The notes under the pieces: generated by a model
Databases searched by the model: none
Told to the model about the DNA's origin: nothing
Seen by the model: the letters and a program-made list of their open reading frames with translations, nothing else
In this document: positions 1 to 8,014 of the stretch, piece by piece
Numbering within the stretch: position 1 is the first letter of the stretch
How the letters are laid out: every line of letters starts with the position of its first letter
From: Methylococcales bacterium
GTDB lineage: Bacteria; Pseudomonadota; Gammaproteobacteria; JABHGC01
Assembly: GCA_018672285.1 (NCBI GenBank)
Contig: JABHGC010000236.1
Coordinates: forward strand, 1-34,757
Reading direction: 5' to 3'
Length of the DNA: 34,757 nt
Made by a program: the position numbers and the translations under genes

Positions 1-61
1 CTGGCTCCTTATGGTTCTTTGGAGGCGGCCAAGGGCAATATCCTCAGTTTAACGGCATGAG

Positions 62-316
62 CTATTTTGTTTTTAATGAATACACCATTGAAATCATTTT
101 GATCGTGGGCTTTGCGCCAGCAATTTTCCACTCAAACCAATTGTCCCATTCAAACTCCAGTGTTTCAGAACCTTTTCTCAAGGTATAGCTATCAAAATCA
201 ATCCCTTTATCAAATGCAAACGGGCTATATTGGGCGGTCACTTTCCAGCCATTTAACTTTAATTGATCAAGGATGATGTTTCCTAAGTTGGTATCTATAT
301 CTTCGATTGCCAGCAT
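62..316 (-). CDS. small hypothetical protein (84 aa)
   Basis: I do not recognise this family. The frame encodes 84 residues from an ATG with no strong Shine-Dalgarno upstream. It has no signal peptide or membrane segment and looks like a small cytosolic protein. The second half is rich in Trp, Glu and Phe (FEWDNWFEW), a composition seen in small immunity-like or accessory proteins, but that is only a resemblance. It lies on the 3' side of ssrA, a stretch where genomic islands often insert, and no partner gene is visible inside the window. It could still be a chance frame, since the opposite strand is also open for part of this stretch. Confidence 0.45.
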   Translation of the reverse strand: MLAIEDIDTNLGNIILDQLKLNGWKVTAQYSPFAFDKGIDFDSYTLRKGSETLEFEWDNWFEWKIAGAKPTIKMISMVYSLKTK

Positions 317-825
317 CGGTTTGAGCTCGGTTTGTGATTAATCTGTAGCCAAAGTAGATCATTTAATAGTTGAGAGCTAGGGTGCTAAATCAGCGATTTT
401 AGTTAAGCAATCTTAACCGGTAGCTGGCAACGCTTGCCGTCGCTTTCAATATTTTATCTGCCAAAGGTGCGTAAATAGTCATTATTGTGTAGTGGTTACC
501 GGTCTGAATACAAACTCCATTCCGCAAAATAAATGGCCATGTTTATGCGATTTACTATGCCGATATAAGGGGCGGTATTTATAATGCCTTGTTTTTCATT
601 GGTAAATTATTCCAGCGCTTGCCTAAAGTTTCGACCCCAGTCTCTTCTCCCTAGGGCGGGTAGACAACAAACTTGTTTTCGCTATGGTTTTATAACTGAC
701 TGTATTTACAGGGAAAACCATTTGCCGACTCAAACGGCCTGCGTCGGCAAATTTTTGAGAGTATTGGTCAAACAGAGAGAAAATGGGTGTTTTAGGGGTT
801 AAATTACGGCTTTCTAATGCGCAAC
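317..825. other. gene-poor stretch downstream of ssrA
   Basis: About 500 bases with no convincing gene. A 72-codon plus-strand frame at 584-802 has no family resemblance and contains a 10-bp hairpin (720-752), so I do not call it. The stretch is AT-rich with scattered GC-rich patches. No tRNA, integrase or copy of the ssrA 3' end is visible. It could hold a small RNA ending at the hairpin, or be decayed island sequence. Confidence 0.5.
720..756 (+). terminator. hairpin with T-run (intrinsic terminator-like)
   Basis: A perfect 10-bp inverted repeat (ATTTGCCGAC at 720-729, GTCGGCAAAT at 743-752) with a 13-nt loop is followed by five T (752-756). This is the shape of a rho-independent terminator for plus-strand transcription, yet there is no recognised plus-strand gene upstream. 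It may end an unannotated small RNA or a transcript entering from the left. Confidence 0.45.
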
Positions 826-866
826 AAAAAACCGCTAACCCTTGGTGTTGCTGGGGTGTAGCGGTT
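826..866 (-). terminator. terminator of ssrA (tmRNA)
   Basis: Read on the minus strand, AACCGCTA and TAGCGGTT (859-866 and 830-837) pair in an 8-bp stem. Further inner CCC/GGG pairs are set off by a small bulge, and a run of T follows (A-run at 826-831 on the plus strand). It starts about 40 nt beyond the CCA end of tmRNA, where the precursor should terminate before 3' trimming. Confidence 0.75.
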
Positions 867-904
867 GATTGGTTTTAGCTGAGATATTTTCTAAAAATAA
901 TTAG

Positions 905-1268
905 TGGTGGAGGCGGCGGGGATTGAACCCGCGTCCGCAAATACGCCGCTTTAGGGTCTACATGTTTATCCGCATTATTTAATTTAGCTCTTTCGTCTCC
1001 AATGGGAAGGATGCTCAAAGCGATCTTGGAATTTTTAATATCTACTCTGTCAAGCCCAAAGAGATACGATCTTATGATATATGACACCCGCGACCCCGGT
1101 GCATAAGCAAACCTGGACGGGTGACACTAAGTCAGGTTATTAAGCTGCTAGTGCGTAGTTGTCATCGTTGGCAACTATCTAGTTTTACAGTTGGATTTAC
1201 GAGGTATGCTGTGCCTCGACATGCACCTAGAAGTTTTGTAATCCACGTCGAAGCCAAAAATCGCCCCC
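905..1268 (-). ncRNA. ssrA: transfer-messenger RNA (tmRNA)
   Basis: tmRNA rescues ribosomes stalled on non-stop mRNA. It enters the A site as an alanyl-tRNA mimic with SmpB and then supplies a short reading frame that tags the protein for proteolysis. The RNA is about 364 nt. Its 5' end GGGGGCG pairs with CGCCTCC just before the encoded ACCA end to form a 7-bp acceptor stem. The T-arm (GGGTTCAATCCC) is directly upstream of that 3' strand. The tag frame and the following GC-rich pseudoknot region are in the expected places. smpB lies immediately upstream on the same strand, the standard neighbour. Boundaries rest on acceptor-stem pairing, so an error of one or two bases is possible. Confidence 0.95.
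1137..1172 (-). CDS. tmRNA proteolysis tag peptide (ANDDNYALAA)
   Basis: The resume codon GCC (1170-1172) opens a ten-codon frame that reads ANDDNYALAA and ends in two consecutive TAA stops. The C-terminal LAA is the degron recognised by ClpXP. The AND-DNYALAA form is the one found in pseudomonads and several other gammaproteobacteria; E. coli has Glu at position 4. Confidence 0.93.
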
Positions 1269-1300
1269 ACAGGACTTTCATTCTAATGTAATGACCTGCA

Positions 1301-1783
1301 TTAGCCAAGCTTAAAATTGCGCTGTTTGGTGCGCTGGTAATCTCGTTCTTTCAGGGTTTCGCGTTTGTCGTGTAATTGCTTCCCTTTGGCGAGGGCGATT
1401 TCTAATTTGACTCTACCGTGTTTCCAGTACAGTGATAGGGAAATTAAGGTATAGCCTTTTCGCTCAACGGCACCATGCAGTTTGTTGATTTCACTGCGGT
1501 TAAGTAATAGCTTTCGCACGCGAGTAGGGTGAGGAATGATATGGGTCGAGGCACTTAACAGGGGGGTTATGTGGCAGCCAGACATAAAGACTTCGTTGTT
1601 TTTAAGAAAGACGTAGCTTTCAGTGAGTTGCCCTTTGCCTTCACGCAAGCTTTTGACTTCCCAGCCTTCGAGAACAATGCCTGCTTCAAATCGGGTTTCA
1701 ATAAAGTAATCGTGTCGAGCGCGTTTATTCACCGCAATGGTATTGCTGGTGGCGTTGGACTTGCTTTTCTTGTGCTTAGCCAT
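1301..1783 (-). CDS. smpB: SsrA-binding protein SmpB
   Basis: SmpB binds the tRNA-like domain of tmRNA and is required for trans-translation. The start chosen is the ATG at 1783, giving 160 residues ([10 protein letters not shown]...), the usual family length; an in-frame ATG 66 bases upstream would add an atypical leader. Visible family signatures are the N-terminal Asn-x-x-Ala-Arg-His-x-Tyr segment, the GWEVKSLR motif near the end of the first quarter, and the basic C-terminal tail with KRETLKERD, which enters the mRNA channel of the ribosome. It lies 32 bp upstream of ssrA on the same strand. The Shine-Dalgarno before the chosen start is weak. Confidence 0.93.
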   Translation of the reverse strand: MAKHKKSKSNATSNTIAVNKRARHDYFIETRFEAGIVLEGWEVKSLREGKGQLTESYVFLKNNEVFMSGCHITPLLSASTHIIPHPTRVRKLLLNRSEINKLHGAVERKGYTLISLSLYWKHGRVKLEIALAKGKQLHDKRETLKERDYQRTKQRNFKLG

Positions 1784-1878
1784 AGACAAACGTATATTAA
1801 TGGTCAAAAAATGGTGTTTGATTGTATTACATTCCCATTCGTTTTTCATTAGAAACTAAAACAAGGAACAAAGTCACT

Positions 1879-3039
1879 ATGCTAAATGTACGTGGATTCT
1901 CGGTAGGGCTAGCTACACTGGTGTTGGCTGCATGTGGTGGGAGTAACGATAACTCAGAACAAAAAAGTGATGTGGCAGAAGTGAAAGCACCCGTTGAAGA
2001 GACGGTTAAAATTGCTTTGGCAGGTCCTCATACCGGTGCTAATGCGACGTTTGGTCTGCAGTTGTGGCGCGGTGCAGAGATGGCGGCAAAAGACATTAAT
2101 GCCGCAGGTGGTATTAACGGTAAAAAAATTGTCATCATTAAAGCAGATGATGCCTGTGAGCCGAAACAAGCGGTGAATGTGGCTAATAAATCAGTCGACT
2201 CGGATAATGTTGCGGCAGTGATTGGTCATTTTTGTTCATCGTCTTCGATGCCTGCCTCAGAAATATACAACGAAGCAGATATCTTAATGGTGACACCAGG
2301 TTCAACTAATCCACAGATTACTGAGCGTGGTATGGGGAATGTTTTAAGAATGTGTGGTCGAGACGACCAGCAGGGTAATGTTGCTGCAAAGTTTATTGTA
2401 AATACATTAAAAGCGAAAAATGTTGCTGTGCTACATGATAAAGATACCTACGGCCAAGGTTTAGCCGATGCCATGAAAGCGACAATGAATAAGCTAGGAA
2501 CGACAGAGGTGTTGTATGAAGGCTTAACTCGAGGTGAAAAAGATTTTAATGCTTTGGTAACCAAGCTTCGTTCATCAAAGGTTGACGTGGTGTATTTTGG
2601 TGGTTTGCACAGTGAAGCCGGCCCTTTAGTAAGGCAAATGCGTGAGCAGGGGTTGGATGCGAAGTTTGTATCGGGTGATGGCATTGTATCTAATGATTTT
2701 GTGGTTGCCGCAGGTGGTGCAAAATTTGTGACAGGTGTGTACATGACCTTTGGTGCAGACCCTCGTAAGATTCCTGCAGGGAAAGCGGTGATCAAAGCCT
2801 TCCAAGAGGATAATTATGAGCCTGAAGGTTATACTTTGTATTCTTATGCCACCATGCAGGTTGTTGCTAAAGCATTGGCCACTGGTGAGACGAGCGGCGA
2901 AAAATTAAGTGCTTGGATGAAAGGTCAAACAATCGAGACTGTCATGGGCGCTAAATCTTGGAATGAAAAAGGGGATTTAAAAACGTCTGACTATGTCATG
3001 TACCAATGGAATGATGCGGGTAGTTACGACCAACTGTAA
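1879..3039 (+). CDS. livJ: branched-chain amino acid ABC transporter, substrate-binding lipoprotein
   Basis: The periplasmic-side receptor of the Liv (HAAT) transporter, which delivers leucine, isoleucine or valine to LivHM. The start at 1879 is chosen because it gives a clean lipoprotein signal: a short charged N-end, a hydrophobic stretch and the lipobox LAAC with Cys19. An AAGGA lies 11 bases upstream, whereas the upstream in-frame start would bury the signal. Mature length fits type I periplasmic binding proteins. Family signatures include GPHTGANATFG near residue 48, the AAKDINAAGGINGKK segment and the VIGHFCSSSSMPASEIY block. It heads a five-gene liv operon. The lipid anchor differs from the soluble E. 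coli LivJ/LivK. The exact ligand cannot be read from sequence. Confidence 0.92.
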   Translation: MLNVRGFSVGLATLVLAACGGSNDNSEQKSDVAEVKAPVEETVKIALAGPHTGANATFGLQLWRGAEMAAKDINAAGGINGKKIVIIKADDACEPKQAVNVANKSVDSDNVAAVIGHFCSSSSMPASEIYNEADILMVTPGSTNPQITERGMGNVLRMCGRDDQQGNVAAKFIVNTLKAKNVAVLHDKDTYGQGLADAMKATMNKLGTTEVLYEGLTRGEKDFNALVTKLRSSKVDVVYFGGLHSEAGPLVRQMREQGLDAKFVSGDGIVSNDFVVAAGGAKFVTGVYMTFGADPRKIPAGKAVIKAFQEDNYEPEGYTLYSYATMQVVAKALATGETSGEKLSAWMKGQTIETVMGAKSWNEKGDLKTSDYVMYQWNDAGSYDQL

Positions 3040-3063
3040 TCGTCTCTCTATTAGGATTAAGGC

Positions 3064-3981
3064 ATGGATAGCTTCATAATCGGCCAGCAATTGGTGAACG
3101 GTATTACCTTAGGGGCTATCTATGGCCTTATTGCCGTGGGTTATACAATGGTGTACGGCATCATTGGGATGATTAACTTCGCTCACGGTGATATTTATAT
3201 GGTGTCTGCTTATTTAGGGGCAATATTCTTGGCGGTGATTACCTTTTTTGGTATTGACTCTGTCGTGCTTGCCTTGATTATCACGTTATTGTTTACCATT
3301 GTTTTTACCGCATTATATGGCTGGTCGGTGGAGCGAATTGCTTATCGGCCTTTGCGAGGTTCCACGCGTTTAGCGCCCCTTATTTCTGCGATTGGCATGT
3401 CATTGATCTTGCAGAACTACGTGCAGTTGAGCCAGGGCGCTCGTAATCAAGGCTTCCCTGCATTGGTTGAGGGCTCTGTTAGAGTGGGAGATGGGGCGCA
3501 GTTTTTTCAAGTCACCTACTTACAAATGATTATTGTGGTTACCGCTTTTGTGAGTATGGGTATTTTAACCTATGTGATTCATAAAACATCACTTGGCCGA
3601 GCCTGCCGAGCAACCCAGCAAGACCCAATGATGGCTGAAGTGCTTGGCATTAATACCGATCGAATTATATCCATCGTGTTTGTGTTGGGTGCAATTATGG
3701 CTGCGGTTGCAGGCATTTTAGTGAGCTTGAATTATGGCTCATTTGATTTCTATATTGGTTTTATAACCGGCATTAAAGCGTTTACTGCAGCTGTGTTAGG
3801 TGGGATTGGGTCTTTACCAGGCGCTATTCTAGGCGGGCTTATTCTGGGGATGTCTGAGTCCTTGTTTTCAGGCTTTGTGAACACCGATTATAAAGATGTC
3901 TTCGCTTTTGGGTTGCTTATTGTTGTCTTGATCTTTAAACCCAGTGGTTTACTTGGTAAACCTGAAATTGAGAAAGTGTAA
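3064..3981 (+). CDS. livH: branched-chain amino acid ABC transporter permease LivH
   Basis: One of the two inner-membrane permeases of the Liv importer. The 305 residues are almost entirely hydrophobic helices with the LivH pattern: an N-terminal GITLGAIYGLIAVGYTMVYG, an INFAHGDIYM motif, a cytoplasmic coupling loop near residues 180-195 (GRACRATQQDPMMAEVLGIN) and a glycine-rich GGIGSLPGAILGG before the last helices. It starts 24 bases after livJ, and its TAA shares the final A with the ATG of livM, so the two permeases are translationally coupled. Confidence 0.93.
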   Translation: MDSFIIGQQLVNGITLGAIYGLIAVGYTMVYGIIGMINFAHGDIYMVSAYLGAIFLAVITFFGIDSVVLALIITLLFTIVFTALYGWSVERIAYRPLRGSTRLAPLISAIGMSLILQNYVQLSQGARNQGFPALVEGSVRVGDGAQFFQVTYLQMIIVVTAFVSMGILTYVIHKTSLGRACRATQQDPMMAEVLGINTDRIISIVFVLGAIMAAVAGILVSLNYGSFDFYIGFITGIKAFTAAVLGGIGSLPGAILGGLILGMSESLFSGFVNTDYKDVFAFGLLIVVLIFKPSGLLGKPEIEKV

Positions 3982-5495
3982 TGGAAAAAATTCATAAGCC
4001 TCTTGATTTTATATTGGCTTTTAAAGGGGCATTTGTTGCCTCCATCATTGCGTTGTTATTATTTGGCCCGATTATGGGGCTGGTTTTATCTGGTTATGAT
4101 TATCAGGCAGAGTTGCAGAGGCCTTTAATCGCCGCGGTCGTTGTCTTTGTTGGCCGTTTTTTGTTTTCACTTTTGTTTCAATTTGCCCAACATGAACCGC
4201 GTTTGCAGTGGATGTTACCGAGAAAAACGGCCAGCGTTTGGGTTGAAGGTGAGCAGGTTGAAAGTAAGCAGAGTGTTCGCCTATTTAGTGCCATGACGGC
4301 GATCACTGTATTAACGTTAACTGGGCAGTTTTGGTTGTCTGTTGCTGGGGGCGTTGTACTTTACCTTTTATTGAGCCGGCTTGGAAAACGTAAACACCAA
4401 GTGATGGTAGCATTGGTGGTTATTTTAGGGCTACTCATGCCATTTTTTGCAACTAAATTTTGGTTAACAGTGCTAATTGCTGCGTTGATCTATGTGTTGC
4501 TTGGTTTGGGTTTGAATATTGTGGTGGGTTTTGCAGGCTTACTGGATTTAGGCTTTGTGGCTTTTTATGCCGTCGGTGCTTATGGTTACGGCTTGGGTCA
4601 TGAGTATTTGGGGTTAAGTTTTTGGGCGGCCTTACCATTAGGTGCGCTCATGGCGGCGTGTTTTGGTGCGATATTGGGCTTTCCTGTGCTTCGAATGCAT
4701 GGTGATTACTTGGCCATTGTGACGCTGGGTTTTGGTGAGATTATTCGCTTGGTTCTGAATAACTGGACAGAATTTACCCATGGCCCTAATGGGGTCAGCG
4801 CGATACCACCACCAACATTATTTGGGTTGGAGTTCAGCCGAATACCGAAACAAGGTGGTACGCCATTTCATGAGTTTTTTGGTATAAGCTATGACTCTAG
4901 CTTTCGTTATATTTTTATCTATTTGATCTTATTTATTATTGTTTCACTAATGATTGCCGTGGTCACTAGACTTAGGAATATGCCTATAGGCCGAGCTTGG
5001 GAAGCACTACGAGAAGATGAAATTGCGTGTCGCTCCCTTGGGATTAATCATGTGACAGTAAAACTGTCGGCTTTTAGTATGGGGGCGATGGTAGGAGGCT
5101 TAGCAGGTGTGTTTTTTGCCGCTTACCAGGGCTTTATTAATCCAAGTTCTTTTACTTTCTTTGAGTCGGCTTTGATCTTGGCTATTGTAGTTTTAGGGGG
5201 GCTAGGTTCTACTGTTGGGGTGATTATAGCTGCATTTATCTTAACCATTTTACCCGAAACATTGCGTTATTTAGCGACTGAACTGCCTAAGGCCATTGAC
5301 AGTATGAGCGACTATTTACCTTCATTTTTGCACAACACATTATCAACACTGAGTGATGGGTTGGGGGATATTGGCTCATATCGGGTGCTCATTTTCGGTG
5401 TGTGTATGGTGCTAATGATGATTTGGCGGCCTCGTGGATTGCTACCTATTCAGCGCAGAGCTTATCACTTAGATAAACCAGGAGATGCAAAATGA
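3981..5495 (+). CDS. livM: branched-chain amino acid ABC transporter permease LivM (long form)
   Basis: The second permease of the Liv importer. The conserved LivM core begins near residue 165 (LGLGLNIVVGFAGLLDLGFVAF) and includes the coupling loop GRAWEALREDEIACRSLGIN and the GGLGSTVG turn. At 504 residues it is clearly longer than E. coli LivM (about 425). The extra length is an N-terminal region with several additional membrane helices and a soluble loop near residues 75-95, comparable to the extra N-terminal domain of other proteobacterial LivM proteins. It ends with an ATGA overlap into livG. Confidence 0.92.
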   Translation: MEKIHKPLDFILAFKGAFVASIIALLLFGPIMGLVLSGYDYQAELQRPLIAAVVVFVGRFLFSLLFQFAQHEPRLQWMLPRKTASVWVEGEQVESKQSVRLFSAMTAITVLTLTGQFWLSVAGGVVLYLLLSRLGKRKHQVMVALVVILGLLMPFFATKFWLTVLIAALIYVLLGLGLNIVVGFAGLLDLGFVAFYAVGAYGYGLGHEYLGLSFWAALPLGALMAACFGAILGFPVLRMHGDYLAIVTLGFGEIIRLVLNNWTEFTHGPNGVSAIPPPTLFGLEFSRIPKQGGTPFHEFFGISYDSSFRYIFIYLILFIIVSLMIAVVTRLRNMPIGRAWEALREDEIACRSLGINHVTVKLSAFSMGAMVGGLAGVFFAAYQGFINPSSFTFFESALILAIVVLGGLGSTVGVIIAAFILTILPETLRYLATELPKAIDSMSDYLPSFLHNTLSTLSDGLGDIGSYRVLIFGVCMVLMMIWRPRGLLPIQRRAYHLDKPGDAK

Positions 5496-6373
5496 CCACG
5501 CCTTTGCCGTTGTTATCCGTTTCTAGCCTGATGATGCAATTTGGCGGTATCCTCGCTTTAAATGATGTGAGTTTTGGCGTGGCACCAAACTCTATTACAG
5601 CCCTTATAGGGCCAAATGGTGCGGGTAAAACGACTGTATTTAACTGTATCACTGGCTTTTATCGGGCAACCAATGGTGTGATTACACTCTATGGCCGGGA
5701 GAAAGACACCAATATCGGCCAAATTATTGGTGAAAAGCTATCTGTCGTAGACTTTATTCAGCCCAAAATTTTGCTTCGAAAGCTATATTATAAGATGTTT
5801 GGTGGCTCACATTTAGCCGCAAGATCTGGTGTTGCTAGAACATTTCAGAACATCCGTTTATTTAAAGACATGACTAGCTTAGAAAACTTATTGGTCGCAC
5901 AGCATACCCAAGTGAACCGTAATTTACTCAGTGGCTTATTTAAAACACCAAGTTTTAACCGAGCAGAACAGCTAGCGCTAGAAAATGCATATCACTGGTT
6001 AAGTGTTTGCGGGCTAGCGGATGATGCAAACCGGTTGGCAGGAGAGTTGCCTTATGGGCATCAGCGTCGGTTAGAAATTGCTAGGGCGATGTGTACTAAG
6101 CCTACTTTGATCTGTTTAGATGAACCTGCAGCAGGTTTAAACCCGAATGAAACAGAAGCGTTAAGTGTCTTAATTCATACCTTAAAAAATGACTATCACG
6201 TGACGGTATTACTCATCGAGCATGATATGGGGTTGGTTATGAGTATTTCTGATCATGTTGTGGTGTTAGATCATGGTGAGGTCATTGCAATGGGATCGCC
6301 TGATTCTGTTAAGAATGACCCTGCTGTGATCAGTGCCTATTTAGGGATTGAAGAAGAGGCTGCTAACTCATGA
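5492..6373 (+). CDS. livG: branched-chain amino acid ABC transporter ATP-binding protein LivG
   Basis: One of two cytoplasmic ATPases that power the Liv importer. The Walker A motif is GPNGAGKTT (residues 40-48). The Q-loop lies in ARTFQNIRLF, and the signature region is the LivG-type LPYGHQRRLEIARAM in place of LSGGQ. Walker B is LICLDEPAAGLNP and the switch His is in LLIEHDMG. Between Walker A and the Q-loop there is an insertion of about 35 residues, giving 293 aa against about 255 in E. coli. It overlaps livM and livF by 4 bp on both sides. Confidence 0.93.
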   Translation: MTTPLPLLSVSSLMMQFGGILALNDVSFGVAPNSITALIGPNGAGKTTVFNCITGFYRATNGVITLYGREKDTNIGQIIGEKLSVVDFIQPKILLRKLYYKMFGGSHLAARSGVARTFQNIRLFKDMTSLENLLVAQHTQVNRNLLSGLFKTPSFNRAEQLALENAYHWLSVCGLADDANRLAGELPYGHQRRLEIARAMCTKPTLICLDEPAAGLNPNETEALSVLIHTLKNDYHVTVLLIEHDMGLVMSISDHVVVLDHGEVIAMGSPDSVKNDPAVISAYLGIEEEAANS

Positions 6374-7083
6374 GTCATTTGTTAACCTTAAATCAAGTTA
6401 ATGTGAGTTACGGCCCTGTTCAAGCCCTGTATGATGTGTCGCTAGAGGTCGGTAGCGGTGAAATTGTGACTTTAATTGGCGCGAATGGCGCGGGCAAGTC
6501 AACCTTGATCACCTCTCTCTTTAATAAGCCAAAGCCTAATGGGGGTGCCATTCATTTTGATGGTCATAATCTTACCTCTGAACAAACACACAATATTGCC
6601 AAGCTTGGTTTAGCGTTAGTGCCAGAAGGGCGGCATGTTTTTCCTTCTATGTTGGTAGAAGAAAATTTAGTGATGGGTACGATTCCCATTGGTGAAAATC
6701 ACTTGGAACAAGATAGGGCGCATATCTTTGATATATTTCCCCGGTTGAAAGAGCGCAGAAATCAGCGTGCGGGCACGTTATCTGGTGGTGAGCAACAAAT
6801 GTTGGCGATTGCGAGAGGTTTAATGAGCAGGCCAAAACTGTTGTTGTTAGACGAGCCAAGCTTGGGTTTAGCGCCGATTATTGTGCAGCAAATATTTGGT
6901 ATACTGAAAGAAATTGCAGAAGATGGCATGACGGTTTTTTTAGTCGAGCAAAACGCCAATCATGCGCTTAAATTAGCCCAGCGTGGTTATGTGTTGGTGA
7001 ATGGGCGTATAACATTAACAGGGTCTGGTGAGGAATTACTGGCAAACCCACAAATTCGTGAAGCTTATCTCGGTGGTCACTAA
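6370..7083 (+). CDS. livF: branched-chain amino acid ABC transporter ATP-binding protein LivF
   Basis: The partner ATPase of LivG. Walker A is GANGAGKST (residues 37-45), the signature is LSGGEQQMLAIARGLMS and Walker B is LLLLDEPSLGLAP. The switch histidine loop has the LivF-type FLVEQNANHAL, with Gln-Asn in place of the usual His. Length (237 aa) matches E. coli LivF. Its TAA shares an A with the ATG of ratA, so transcription and probably translation continue from the transporter into ratA-rnfH. Confidence 0.94.
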   Translation: MSHLLTLNQVNVSYGPVQALYDVSLEVGSGEIVTLIGANGAGKSTLITSLFNKPKPNGGAIHFDGHNLTSEQTHNIAKLGLALVPEGRHVFPSMLVEENLVMGTIPIGENHLEQDRAHIFDIFPRLKERRNQRAGTLSGGEQQMLAIARGLMSRPKLLLLDEPSLGLAPIIVQQIFGILKEIAEDGMTVFLVEQNANHALKLAQRGYVLVNGRITLTGSGEELLANPQIREAYLGGH

Positions 7084-7520
7084 TGACACAAATCAAAAAA
7101 ACGGCCATTGTGCCGTTCTCAATGGCTCAAATGTATGAATTGGTTAATGACATTGACCGATACTCTGAATTTTTACCCTGGTGTGACAGGTCTCACATCT
7201 TATCTCAAGAAGCTGCCTTCTTAACGGCAGAAGTGGGGGTGAATGTGAAAGGGTTAAAAAACCAATTCACCACAAAAAACACCTTACTACCACCCAATAA
7301 AATTGAGTTAGCATTAGTTGATGGGCCATTTTCATCGCTATCAGGTTGCTGGCAATTCGAGTTTTTACGGGATGATGCGTGTAAGGTGTCATTAGAGCTA
7401 CAATTTGCTTTTTCTAATCGCTTGCTGAGCATGACAATTGGGCCTATTTTTAACCATATTGCTGAAAATATGGTGGATGCTTTTTGTCAGCGAGCGCAGC
7501 ATGTTTATAAGGCTGAATAG
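7083..7520 (+). CDS. ratA: RatA/Coq10-like START-domain protein
   Basis: A 145-residue SRPBCC (START/polyketide-cyclase) protein. The family is named RatA from the E. coli report of a ribosome-association toxin and is also the bacterial relative of Coq10, a ubiquinone-binding protein; the true role in this organism is unknown. The YSEFLPWCDRSHIL segment (residues 27-40) and the LVDGPFSSLSGCWQF segment are highly characteristic. It overlaps livF by one base and is 2 bases from rnfH. In most gammaproteobacteria ratA stands directly divergent from smpB; here the liv genes lie in between. Confidence 0.9.
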   Translation: MTQIKKTAIVPFSMAQMYELVNDIDRYSEFLPWCDRSHILSQEAAFLTAEVGVNVKGLKNQFTTKNTLLPPNKIELALVDGPFSSLSGCWQFEFLRDDACKVSLELQFAFSNRLLSMTIGPIFNHIAENMVDAFCQRAQHVYKAE

Positions 7521-7522
7521 TT

Positions 7523-7852
7523 ATGTTAGTTGAGGTGATGTATGCATTACCAGAGCAACAGGTGTGTTTGTCTCTAGAGGTGGATGATGATTGCACAATT
7601 GAGCAAGCCATTCACGCCTCGGGTATTCTCAGTGACTTCCCTGAAATAGATGTCAGCAGTACAAAAGTGGGTGTATTTTCAATGCCGAAGAAAGACTTAT
7701 CTGAGGTATTGTCACCTAGTGACAGAGTCGAAATTTATCGCCCATTACTCATTGACCCTAAAGAAATCAGAAAAATTCGTGCGGCAAAAGCAAAAAAAGA
7801 TAAGGAAGCCAAAGAGGCTGAAGCTGCAAAAGTTGCAAAAGCACAGAAATAG
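7523..7852 (+). CDS. rnfH: RnfH/RatB family ubiquitin-fold protein
   Basis: A 109-residue beta-grasp protein of the RnfH family, the usual partner of ratA. Its biochemical role is unresolved. Family signatures are VMYALPEQQVCLSLEV at the start, ASGILSDFPEID in the middle and DRVEIYRPLLIDPKEIRKIR near the end. The last 20 or so residues form a Lys/Ala/Glu-rich helix. It follows ratA after 2 bases. No clear terminator follows it. Confidence 0.9.
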   Translation: MLVEVMYALPEQQVCLSLEVDDDCTIEQAIHASGILSDFPEIDVSSTKVGVFSMPKKDLSEVLSPSDRVEIYRPLLIDPKEIRKIRAAKAKKDKEAKEAEAAKVAKAQK

Positions 7853-8014
7853 TAAGGGTTATAATTGATAACTATTATGTAAACTCAGTGGGTTATGTGT
7901 GTTTCTGTGGGAAGCGATACATGCCCTATAATTACGTTTATAAATGAACGGTAGTGCTGCGCGTAAAAACCTACTAAAATACTAATGAATTACATGTCTT
8001 AAAAATCGGAGAAA
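7853..8014 (+). promoter_or_regulatory. intergenic stretch with a candidate -10 box before tusE/dsrC-like gene
   Basis: This 162-base gap separates rnfH from the sulfur-relay gene. It contains a perfect TATAAT (7927-7932) but only a weak -35 (TTTCTG near 7902, spacer 19). GGAG at 8008-8011 serves the downstream start. No terminator is seen for rnfH. Confidence 0.3.

Noticed and set aside
3..188. Open plus-strand frame entering from the left edge (FFGGGQGQYPQF...)
   Set aside because: No start, no recognisable domain, and mostly antisense to the 62-316 minus-strand gene; too little to call a partial gene.
584..802. 72-codon plus-strand frame
   Set aside because: No family resemblance, no clear ribosome-binding site, and it contains a terminator-like hairpin.
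875..1087. 70-codon minus-strand frame
   Set aside because: Lies within the 3' half of tmRNA and its flank; it is not a protein gene.
1571..1852. 93-codon plus-strand frame
   Set aside because: Antisense to smpB, which has clear family motifs.
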